Shown here piece after piece: positions 1 through 5,670 of a stretch of 9,130 bases of DNA. Positions within the stretch are counted from its first letter, which is position 1. The number at the start of each line of letters is the position of its first letter. Made by a program: the position numbers and the translations under genes. The DNA comes from Anaerolineales bacterium UBA3499 (GTDB taxonomy: Bacteria > Chloroflexota > Anaerolineae > Anaerolineales > UBA11657). The notes under the pieces are model-generated. The model ran no database searches. It was not told the origin of the DNA and worked only from the letters and a program-made list of their open reading frames with translations. Location: the NCBI GenBank assembly GCA_002377585.1, contig DFQC01000038.1, positions 20,170-29,299 of the forward strand, given 5' to 3'.

Positions 1-1139
1 GGAATATAAGCAGAAACATCACCCAAAAGAGTTTCGATTATTGGTAGTGCTGTGAGTGATCCGCCAGAATGAGATAGTTTGACCAAATTCAAGTTATCCT
101 TGTTGTCCATACTTTCTATGGCTTGCTCAGCATCTTCTTTCGCCAAAGGACCAGCATAGATATTTCCATCTACCCCTTTCTCAGTGGAACTAGCATCACT
201 CTCAGCAATAACATACTCATCACAAAGCTGTACCGCTCGTTCTAAAAGCCTTGAATGTAGATAAAAAACATCTCCCGGATAAGCCTCGCGTCCAGGCGGT
301 CTACGCAATAACAGAGACACCTGTCTATAAGCCCAAGCATGTTTAGAAAGATCGTCATATACCACTAATGCATCTTGTCCATTTTCCATGAAATACTCGC
401 CCATAGCGCATCCAGCATAAGGGGCAATATATTGCATCGCAGCTGGATCATCGGCAGAAGCCACCACAACAATAGAGTGTTCCATGGCACCATGCTCTTC
501 GAGAGTAGCCACAGCGCGAGCTATTGCTGCTTTTTTCTGTCCTATTGCGACATAAATACAAATACAATCTTTTCCTTTCTGATTGATCATGCTGTCTATA
601 GCTATAGCAGTTTTACCAGTCTGCCTATCACCAATAATTAGTTCGCGCTGACCCCTACCAATTGGTATCATTGAATCTATGGATTTCACTCCAGTCTCCA
701 GAGGACGATCCACATCTTTCCTGCGAACAACCCCCGCTGCAATACGTTCAATAGGAAGTGTTTCGGTCGAACCTATTGGTCCTTTTCCATCTATAGGTTG
801 TCCCAAAGCATTGACTACACGCCCCATTAAACTTGGTCCCACTGGAACCTCGGCAATCCTACCAGTTGATCGCACTATAGATCCTTCTTCAATTGCCTCA
901 TAGTCGCCCATGATAATGACGCCCACATTGTCTTCTTCAAGATTGAAAACTGTGCCTAATGAGCCATTCACGAACTGTACTAATTCAGCATTGCGTGCTT
1001 CAGACAATCCAGAAACTCGTGCAATTCCGTCACCAGCTTCTAATACAATTCCGACATCCTGCTGCTGCACTGTTGGACTGTAAGAGTCAATCTGCTGCTG
1101 TAGGTCAGCCAGAACTCTGGAGGTAATCGTTTCCGTCAT
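1..1139 (-). CDS. atpA: F1 ATP synthase subunit alpha, 5' part (3' end beyond window)
   Basis: Alpha subunit of the F1 head of the H+ (or Na+) ATP synthase, a peripheral membrane complex; alpha alternates with the catalytic beta subunit and carries a non-catalytic nucleotide site. The visible 379 codons begin MTETITSRVLADLQQQ, followed by the beta-barrel domain (DVGIVLEAGDGIARVSGL) and the P-loop GDRQTGKT at residues 170-177, almost the same place as in E. coli alpha. Family blocks RPPGREAYPGDVFYLHSRLLER and GGSLTALPIIET are also present. The C-terminal domain and the arginine-finger region (SRVGG block) lie outside the window. ATG at 1137-1139 was chosen because AGGGAG (1145-1150) sits 5 nt upstream. 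Odd point: about 49 extra residues (310-358) lie between LCDEY and GGSLT, in frame and without stops. The upstream neighbour is proC, not the usual atpH. Identity is certain; the meaning of the insertion is not known. Confidence 0.98.
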   Translation of the reverse strand, partial: MTETITSRVLADLQQQIDSYSPTVQQQDVGIVLEAGDGIARVSGLSEARNAELVQFVNGSLGTVFNLEEDNVGVIIMGDYEAIEEGSIVRSTGRIAEVPVGPSLMGRVVNALGQPIDGKGPIGSTETLPIERIAAGVVRRKDVDRPLETGVKSIDSMIPIGRGQRELIIGDRQTGKTAIAIDSMINQKGKDCICIYVAIGQKKAAIARAVATLEEHGAMEHSIVVVASADDPAAMQYIAPYAGCAMGEYFMENGQDALVVYDDLSKHAWAYRQVSLLLRRPPGREAYPGDVFYLHSRLLERAVQLCDEYVIAESDASSTEKGVDGNIYAGPLAKEDAEQAIESMDNKDNLNLVKLSHSGGSLTALPIIETLLGDVSAYI

Positions 1140-1144
1140 TTCAT

Positions 1145-1150
1145 CTCCCT
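1145..1150 (-). promoter_or_regulatory. Ribosome binding site of atpA
   Basis: On the minus strand AGGGAG lies 5 nt before the atpA ATG. It fixes the start codon and is one of the clearest Shine-Dalgarno sequences in the window. Confidence 0.8.
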
Positions 1151-1168
1151 CAGGGGTAAAAATTTAGA

Positions 1169-1222
1169 TAGTTTGTTATATATTTGATTAGTTTGTTATA
1201 TATTTGATGATATATATTTGAT
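1169..1222. repeat. 20-bp tandem repeat in the atpA leader
   Basis: The unit tagtttgttatatatttgat occurs twice, perfectly and head to tail, at 1169-1188 and 1189-1208. A shortened 14-bp third copy (gatatatatttgat, one mismatch to the end of the unit) follows at 1209-1222. The array is nearly all A+T and lies between the predicted atpA promoter and the atpA start, so it would be transcribed as part of the leader. It could be a protein-binding array, a translation enhancer or simple slippage expansion; nothing in the sequence decides between these. Confidence 0.85.
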
Positions 1223-1251
1223 AATAATGTTTAACTAATTTATGGAATGGG

Positions 1252-1280
1252 ATGATACATTATGATTTATGAATTGTCCA
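1252..1280 (-). promoter_or_regulatory. Predicted sigma70-type promoter for atpA
   Basis: Read on the minus strand, TGGACA (1275-1280, one mismatch to the -35 consensus TTGACA) is followed after exactly 17 bp by TATCAT (1252-1257, one mismatch to TATAAT). Transcription would start near 1245 and give a leader of roughly 105 nt containing the 20-bp tandem repeat. The promoter sits in the gap between proC and atpA, which suggests atpA and any downstream atp genes can be transcribed independently of the proC operon. This is a prediction from consensus matching only. Confidence 0.6.
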
Positions 1281-1351
1281 GCCTTTCACAAACTAAGCTT
1301 ATTTTGGTATTTATTATTACCTAGCAGAATAATTGATATTCAGTTCGCAAA

Positions 1352-2170
1352 CTAGTTATTTTGTCCCAGTTCTATTGCACGCTGATAGGCGGCTGAAACT
1401 GCATTAGACACAATTGTGCGAAAGTCTTCTGCTTCTAGAAAATCTACCGCTGCTTCTGTGGTTCCACCCGGAGAAGTAACCTGGGCGCGCAAATCTGAGA
1501 CATTCTCGACAGATTCCATTGCATAAGCTACTGACCCTACGACAGTAGTACGTACTAATTCTTCTGCTTCTGTCTTAGAGAAACCAATATTCACACCAGC
1601 TTCTACTAATGCCTCTATAAAAAGATATATATAAGCTGGCCCAGATCCCGTGAGAGCTGTTGCCATATCAATATATTTCTCATCGTCGACATGTATTTCC
1701 CTACCTAAGGATTCTAGTATTACCTTGGTCTGCTTATTTTGCAAACGAGATACACCTGTTGAACCGGTCCACACAGAAATACCCTGACCTATTTGAGCCG
1801 GAGTATTAGGCATGCATCGTATAACACTTTTGTGGTTAAGTCCTGCAACTAAGGTACTCAATTTAGCACCTGCCACTATTGAAATCACCAATGCATCCGA
1901 TTCAATGCTACCTGATAGGACTTTAAAAACCTCGTTCAAAACTTGTGGTTTTACACTCAGTACAATGACGTTAGAATCTTTACAAGCAACAACATTATTT
2001 GTAGTCACGTCAACTCCATACTTTAGCTTAAGTGCGTCACAAACATCTCTACGCGGATCAGAAGCGATAATTTGACCGGGTTCAACTATATTGCAAGCTA
2101 GTACACCACTAATCATCGCTCCACCCATTGCTCCAGCTCCAATAAATGCAATCTGTCGATTTTTAAGCAT
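1352..2170 (-). CDS. proC: Pyrroline-5-carboxylate reductase
   Basis: Cytosolic enzyme of the last step of proline synthesis, reducing 1-pyrroline-5-carboxylate to L-proline with NAD(P)H. The 272 residues match the usual family length of about 270. An N-terminal Rossmann motif GAGAMGGA occupies residues 11-18, the RCMPNTPA block 118-125, and the C-terminal dimer/active-site domain carries GSGPAY (175-180) and the ProC signature region around VTSPGGTTEA (231-240). The gene starts 18 nt after the ruvA stop and probably belongs to the same transcript. Its ribosome site is weak (GGGA about 11 nt upstream), so it may rely on read-through translation from ruvA. No link between proline synthesis and the recombination genes is known; the arrangement looks like operon packing. 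The family assignment is secure. Confidence 0.97.
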   Translation of the reverse strand: MLKNRQIAFIGAGAMGGAMISGVLACNIVEPGQIIASDPRRDVCDALKLKYGVDVTTNNVVACKDSNVIVLSVKPQVLNEVFKVLSGSIESDALVISIVAGAKLSTLVAGLNHKSVIRCMPNTPAQIGQGISVWTGSTGVSRLQNKQTKVILESLGREIHVDDEKYIDMATALTGSGPAYIYLFIEALVEAGVNIGFSKTEAEELVRTTVVGSVAYAMESVENVSDLRAQVTSPGGTTEAAVDFLEAEDFRTIVSNAVSAAYQRAIELGQNN

Positions 2171-2188
2171 GATATGCTATTCCCGAAA

Positions 2189-2770
2189 TCATTTAGACAA
2201 ATATCGTAGAGCAAGTACAATACGATCCTCTAAATCGTCTGAAGAATTGACATCCGTATCCCGAACAGCCTTTTGAGCTTCTACTACACTATAGCCAAGT
2301 GTTGTAAGCGCTTCTAAAAGTTCGGCATCTACAGTATTGAAAGTACCATCCTCAGCCGAAATTTGTTTATCATCAATCTTGTCCTTCAGATAAAAGCTGA
2401 TTTTTTGTGCGGTTTTCATACCCACGCCTGGCACACGACTAAGCAATTCTGGTTGATCGCTAGTAATCGCATGCCGCAATCCGTCAACTGACATACCCGA
2501 GACAATAGCCATTGCCAATTTTGGTCCAACTCCTGGAGCACCAAGCAGCAAATCAAAGAGATGTAATTGTTCATTATCGGAAAACCCATAAAGAGATAAA
2601 GAATCCTGCCGTAATATGAGTTGGGTCCACAATTGTAATTCAACTCCGATCACCACTGTTTCATCGAAGATAGATTCTGGTACTGCAACACGTACACCCA
2701 TTCCACCTATCTCAAGAACCAGATATCCAGTTTCAATGGCTTGCACAACACCTCGCACCGAGGCTATCAT
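2189..2770 (-). CDS. ruvA: Holliday junction branch migration complex subunit RuvA
   Basis: RuvA binds four-way DNA junctions as a tetramer and loads the RuvB motor for branch migration. From ATG 2768-2770 the protein has 193 residues, normal for the family. Domain I (OB fold, 1-63) begins MIASVRGVV and ends with the LYGF block (60-63). Domain II has two helix-hairpin-helix motifs, GVGPKLA (80-86) and GVGMKTA (115-121). Domain III (about 146-193), the RuvB-contacting part, contains ALTTLGYSVVEAQKAV. An upstream in-frame ATG would add 16 residues unlike any RuvA N-terminus and overlap ruvC by 49 nt, so it was rejected. The chosen start has GGGGA 7 nt upstream and overlaps the ruvC stop as TAATG, which suggests translational coupling. 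Odd points: the usual acidic-pin pair Glu55-Asp56 reads Gln55-Asp56, and proC rather than ruvB comes next. Confidence 0.97.
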   Translation of the reverse strand: MIASVRGVVQAIETGYLVLEIGGMGVRVAVPESIFDETVVIGVELQLWTQLILRQDSLSLYGFSDNEQLHLFDLLLGAPGVGPKLAMAIVSGMSVDGLRHAITSDQPELLSRVPGVGMKTAQKISFYLKDKIDDKQISAEDGTFNTVDAELLEALTTLGYSVVEAQKAVRDTDVNSSDDLEDRIVLALRYLSK

Positions 2771-3279
2771 TATTGTTCCCCAAGGAGCGCATGTGATGTG
2801 AGAGTATGCGCATGACATATTGCTACTGCTAAAGCATCAGCAGCATCATCTGGATCAGGCACCGCTTCCAAATTTAGTAAGGCACGAACCATTTCCTGCA
2901 CTTGCAACTTTTCAGCATTTCCATATCCAGTTACTGCCTGTTTCACCTCTCTTGGCGTGTAGTCGCCAGCAGTCATACCAGCGTCCGCAATAACTAACAA
3001 AGCCACTCCCCTACCCTGTCCAACTGCCATAGCCGAAGAGACGTTACGATGGAAAAAAAGTTGTTCTACTGCCGCATCAGTAGGTTTATGACGCTTTATT
3101 ACTTCTTCCAAACCACAATATATTTCTTGTAGCCGACGCTCTAATTTATCGGATGCTGATGTTTTAACAACCCCGAAACCTTCGCATTCTAATTTACCAT
3201 TTGTATCACGCACCAAACCATACCCAGTAATCGCTGTGCCAGGATCGATACCAATAACCAACTTGTTCTCTACTATCAT
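2770..3279 (-). CDS. ruvC: Crossover junction endodeoxyribonuclease RuvC
   Basis: RuvC resolves Holliday junctions by symmetrical Mg-dependent nicking and works with the RuvAB branch migration complex. The 169-residue protein has the RNase H-like fold motifs in order: GIDPGT with catalytic Asp12, the VEQLFF block with Glu72, and the C-terminal DAADAL block with Asp145 and Asp148. All four metal-binding acids expected from E. coli RuvC (Asp7, Glu66, Asp138, Asp141) are therefore present. NVSSAMAVGQGRG (79-91) and YTPREVKQAVTGYG (107-120) are further family blocks. The gene follows yebC after 3 nt and its TAA stop shares one base with the ruvA ATG. No clear Shine-Dalgarno sequence precedes it, so its translation is probably coupled to yebC. 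The assignment is secure and the enzyme looks intact. Confidence 0.98.
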   Translation of the reverse strand: MIVENKLVIGIDPGTAITGYGLVRDTNGKLECEGFGVVKTSASDKLERRLQEIYCGLEEVIKRHKPTDAAVEQLFFHRNVSSAMAVGQGRGVALLVIADAGMTAGDYTPREVKQAVTGYGNAEKLQVQEMVRALLNLEAVPDPDDAADALAVAICHAHTLTSHALLGEQ

Positions 3280-3282
3280 ATT

Positions 3283-4035
3283 TTAATCACTATCATACAA
3301 AGTAAGGGCTTCAGTGGTAACCTCCAAATTAGTGTAAACATTCTGGACGTCATCCAATGCTTCAACAGACTCAATTGTTTTCATAACCTGTGCCGTCTCC
3401 GATGGTGATAGCTCGACCATATTCTTGGGCTCCATACGTAACATAGCTTCATCTGGAGCAATATTAGCGAGTTCTAAAGCATCGCTAACTGATTTGAATG
3501 AGTCAACTGATGCGAACACTTCAACTATTTCTTCAGAATAAGTGAGGTCTTCCGCACCAGCATCTACCACCAAATCAAATAAATCTTCCTCGGAATGAGT
3601 GCTTGGAGAAAACGCAAAATACGCTACATTCTCGAACTGCCAAATCACTGATCCATTTTCTCCTAGATTGCCACCGCTCTTGGTTAGTATGTGACGAAGT
3701 TCAGCTACTGCACGGTTACGATTGTCAGTCACTGTCTCGATCATCAACGCAACTCCGTGCTGAGCGTAACCTTCGTAAGTAACTTGTTCTAGAACCGTTC
3801 CTCCTTTCTCTTCTCCAGTACCCTTTTTTATTGCACGCTTAATATTGTCCTTGGGCATGTTAGCTGCTCTAGCTCTCTCAACAGCAAGTCGCAAACGAAA
3901 ATTGGTTTCTGGATCACCGCCAGACCGAGCAGCTACACTTATTTCTTTAGATAAACGAGTGAAAACTTGTCCACGCTTAGCATCAGTAGCCCCTTTCTTA
4001 CGTTTTATTGTGCTCCACTTAGAATGTCCGGACAT
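3283..4035 (-). CDS. yebC: YebC/TACO1 family protein
   Basis: A full-length (250 residues) YebC/TACO1 protein beginning with the hallmark MSGHSKWSTIKRKKGATDAKRG. Further family blocks are ANMPKDNIKRAIKKGTG, the central YEGYAQHGVALMIETVTDNRNRA and GGNLGENGSVIWQFE. Members are commonly annotated as transcriptional regulators; mitochondrial TACO1 and bacterial relatives have since been linked to translation, including synthesis through proline-rich stretches, so the regulator label should be used with care. The start is fixed by AGGAG (4041-4045) 5 nt upstream of the ATG. It lies 18 nt after fprA and 3 nt before ruvC. The yebC-ruvC-ruvA order occurs widely in bacteria, and yebC is not itself a junction-processing enzyme. 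Which of the reported roles applies here cannot be told from sequence. Confidence 0.97.
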   Translation of the reverse strand: MSGHSKWSTIKRKKGATDAKRGQVFTRLSKEISVAARSGGDPETNFRLRLAVERARAANMPKDNIKRAIKKGTGEEKGGTVLEQVTYEGYAQHGVALMIETVTDNRNRAVAELRHILTKSGGNLGENGSVIWQFENVAYFAFSPSTHSEEDLFDLVVDAGAEDLTYSEEIVEVFASVDSFKSVSDALELANIAPDEAMLRMEPKNMVELSPSETAQVMKTIESVEALDDVQNVYTNLEVTTEALTLYDSD

Positions 4036-4040
4036 TATTG

Positions 4041-4045
4041 CTCCT
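4041..4045 (-). promoter_or_regulatory. Ribosome binding site of yebC
   Basis: AGGAG on the minus strand, 5 nt before the yebC ATG, inside the 18-nt gap after fprA. It contrasts with the absence of such a sequence before fprA and ruvC. Confidence 0.8.
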
Positions 4046-4053
4046 ATATTATT

Positions 4054-5463
4054 TCAACTTCGACCAAGAACCTTCAACATTGATGCTGTACTAGTCAATT
4101 TGACACGAGGTCTCCCCACCGAATCTCCATTAGCTATTTCCATATCGTCAATCCGCTTCCAGTCATCAAAAGTAAACAAATCTGGCTGACGTGAACGCAC
4201 CAACTCTTCAACATTAGATAAACCTTTGTTAGTTGGTGAAAGCATCTTGCCCGATTTCACATCTTCGATAAGACAATTGATGGATTCGATAGAATCTTCT
4301 TTATTAGTACCAATTACTCCAGTTGGACCTCTTTTTATCCAACCAGAAGTATACATGCCTATCAATATCTCCTGTGTTTTTGGATCCAATATGCGGCCCT
4401 GTGAATGACAAATAATTCCTGCTTGCGAATCAAAAGGTATACCTGGCACAGCAGAACCAAGATAACCTACTGATCGAAACACCAAACCAGTTTCTATGTC
4501 TTCATGCACATCCGTAGGTCGAGCTTTCAAAGAGCCTTGCTCTCCCCTATATATCTCATTCTTTACCAAACGCATTCCCGACACTTTGTCAGCACCGTTA
4601 TTGTACATTTCGATCGGTGATATTAGAAACCTCATTCTTATGACTTTAGCCTTAGTATTATACTTTCTCTCAGCAAAGTTCTGTATTATTTCTAATTTTC
4701 TAACTGTTGTTTTGTCACCAGAAAGATCTAGGTCCTTACGGCTTAGCATGTCTAACTCCGCTTCTTGATCAATCACATGAATGTCCGCGCCCTGCAAATT
4801 GCCCAGCTCCTTCGCTTCCGGATTCGTAAAAGCTGCCTGTGCTGGCCCTCGTCTGCCTAGCAAAACCACTTCCTTAACCTTACTTTTTAACAACGCGTCT
4901 AACGCATAATCAGCAATATCACTCTGCAAGAGCTCATCTTCTGTCAAGCAAAGAACCCTAGCTACATCTACTGCAACATTTCCAATGCCGACTACAACTA
5001 CAGTGTTAACTGACAGATCAAAAACACAAGTACTATAATCTGGATGACCGTTATACCAACCTACAAAGTCAGTCGCGGCATGGCTTCCTTGAAGATTCTC
5101 ACCAGGAATACCTAGTCTGCGTGAACCATTGGCCCCATAAGCAAATATGATGCAATTATAATGTTTGCGCAAGTCGCCCAAATCTATATGCTTTCCAAAT
5201 TCTACATTGCCCCAAAATCTGTAACCAGGTTTGTTAGCAATTCGCTCATAAAGTTTGGTCACTGACTTAATTTTAAGATGATCAGGAGCCACTCCATACC
5301 TGACCAAACCAAACGGCGTTGGAAGACGATCATACATGTCTACCTGAACTCTATCCCCAAACTCTTTAAAAAGTTGGTCGGCGGAGTAAAAACCCGCAGG
5401 TCCTGCACCAATTATGGCAACATGTAAAGGATGATTATCCTCATCTCTAATAAGAATATTCAT
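4054..5463 (-). CDS. fprA: Ferredoxin-NADP+ reductase, FprA/adrenodoxin reductase type
   Basis: Predicted cytosolic FAD enzyme passing electrons between NADPH and ferredoxin. It closely resembles the mycobacterial FprA and mitochondrial adrenodoxin reductase family. The FAD dinucleotide motif GAGPAG is at 19-24, followed by the family block LPTPFGLVRYGVAPDH (47-62). The NADP(H) site carries GIGNVAVDVAR (159-169), with LGRRGPAQAAFT (202-213) supplying the arginine pair that contacts the 2'-phosphate. GWIKRGPTGVIGTN (374-387) closes over the flavin, and VGRPRVKL occurs near the C-terminus. The 469 residues fit the family, and there is no fused ferredoxin domain as in FprB. No ferredoxin or cytochrome P450 gene is in the window, so the partner is unknown. 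It appears to be the first gene of the fprA-yebC-ruvC-ruvA-proC run. No ribosome site precedes the ATG, but a perfect -10 box does. The family is secure; the physiological direction of electron flow is not. Confidence 0.95.
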   Translation of the reverse strand: MNILIRDEDNHPLHVAIIGAGPAGFYSADQLFKEFGDRVQVDMYDRLPTPFGLVRYGVAPDHLKIKSVTKLYERIANKPGYRFWGNVEFGKHIDLGDLRKHYNCIIFAYGANGSRRLGIPGENLQGSHAATDFVGWYNGHPDYSTCVFDLSVNTVVVVGIGNVAVDVARVLCLTEDELLQSDIADYALDALLKSKVKEVVLLGRRGPAQAAFTNPEAKELGNLQGADIHVIDQEAELDMLSRKDLDLSGDKTTVRKLEIIQNFAERKYNTKAKVIRMRFLISPIEMYNNGADKVSGMRLVKNEIYRGEQGSLKARPTDVHEDIETGLVFRSVGYLGSAVPGIPFDSQAGIICHSQGRILDPKTQEILIGMYTSGWIKRGPTGVIGTNKEDSIESINCLIEDVKSGKMLSPTNKGLSNVEELVRSRQPDLFTFDDWKRIDDMEIANGDSVGRPRVKLTSTASMLKVLGRS

Positions 5464-5476
5464 AGTATCAATATGT

Positions 5477-5482
5477 ATTATA
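5477..5482 (-). promoter_or_regulatory. Predicted -10 box giving a near-leaderless fprA transcript
   Basis: TATAAT, a perfect -10 consensus on the minus strand, ends 13 nt before the fprA ATG. Transcription would start about 6-8 nt before the start codon. The -35 region is poor (for example TAGCCA at 5499-5504 with 16-bp spacing). No Shine-Dalgarno sequence lies between the box and the ATG, which fits leaderless or near-leaderless translation. It would drive the whole fprA-to-proC run. Prediction only. Confidence 0.5.
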
Positions 5483-5573
5483 GTTTACAGCAAATATCTG
5501 GCTAAGAGATTAGTCGTATCACAGATATATTAAAGTCACAACAACACCATGGAAGCCATTTGCGTAGATATAC

Positions 5574-5591
5574 ACAAATTCTGTGATTTGT
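5574..5591. repeat. Small inverted repeat in the fprA / aldo-keto reductase gap
   Basis: ACAAAT (5574-5579) and ATTTGT (5586-5591) form perfect 6-bp arms around a 6-bp spacer. The dyad lies just upstream of the possible -35 of the aldo/keto reductase gene and about 90 bp upstream of the fprA -10 box. Its size and place would suit a repressor or activator site, but 6-bp arms in AT-rich DNA can arise by chance. Confidence 0.3.
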
Positions 5592-5594
5592 TAT

Positions 5595-5623
5595 TTTACT
5601 TGTACAGGAACAAATCCTATGCT
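5595..5623 (+). promoter_or_regulatory. Possible promoter of the aldo/keto reductase gene
   Basis: TTTACT (5595-5600) and TATGCT (5618-5623) are 17 bp apart, each matching the sigma70 -35 and -10 consensus at four of six positions. The gene must have a promoter in this divergent gap, and this is the best spaced pair I could find. The match is only fair. Confidence 0.3.
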
Positions 5624-5657
5624 ACTCTCTCACACCTAGGTTTAGGTAACAAGTGCT

Positions 5658-5664
5658 AAAGGGG
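5658..5664 (+). promoter_or_regulatory. Ribosome binding site deciding the aldo/keto reductase start
   Basis: AAAGGGG lies 6 nt before ATG 5671. It supports that start over the in-frame GTG at 5653. Confidence 0.75.
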
Positions 5665-5670
5665 AATAGT

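Noticed and set aside
375..903. Two plus-strand open frames antisense to atpA
   Set aside because: They lie wholly opposite the conserved nucleotide-binding part of atpA and have low-complexity translations typical of antisense frames.
1169..1222. Tandem repeats as a CRISPR array
   Set aside because: The units are directly adjacent with no spacers, are only 20 bp long and there are no cas genes.
1306..1321. GGTA...TACC dyad after proC as a terminator
   Set aside because: The arms are only 4 bp around an AT-rich loop and no T tract follows on the minus strand; it is too weak to terminate transcription.
2416..2643. Minus-strand 75-codon frame inside ruvA
   Set aside because: It is an out-of-frame reading of the RuvA helix-hairpin-helix region, with no ribosome site or domain.
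2771..2818. Sixteen-residue upstream extension of RuvA (MSCAYSHITCAPWGTI)
   Set aside because: It overlaps the ruvC coding end, does not resemble any RuvA N-terminus, and the internal ATG at 2768-2770 has a ribosome site and gives the canonical start of the OB fold.
3845..4189. Plus-strand open frame of 114 codons antisense to yebC and the fprA end
   Set aside because: It mirrors conserved coding sequence on the other strand, spans the junction of two secure genes and shows no recognisable domain.
5634..5641. 8-bp palindrome ACCTAGGT upstream of the aldo/keto reductase gene
   Set aside because: It is perfect but short, does not extend on either side and has no second copy in the window, so it is not enough to call an operator.
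5653..5670. GTG start adding six residues to the aldo/keto reductase
   Set aside because: The AAAGGGG ribosome site lies within these codons and is correctly spaced for the ATG at 5671.
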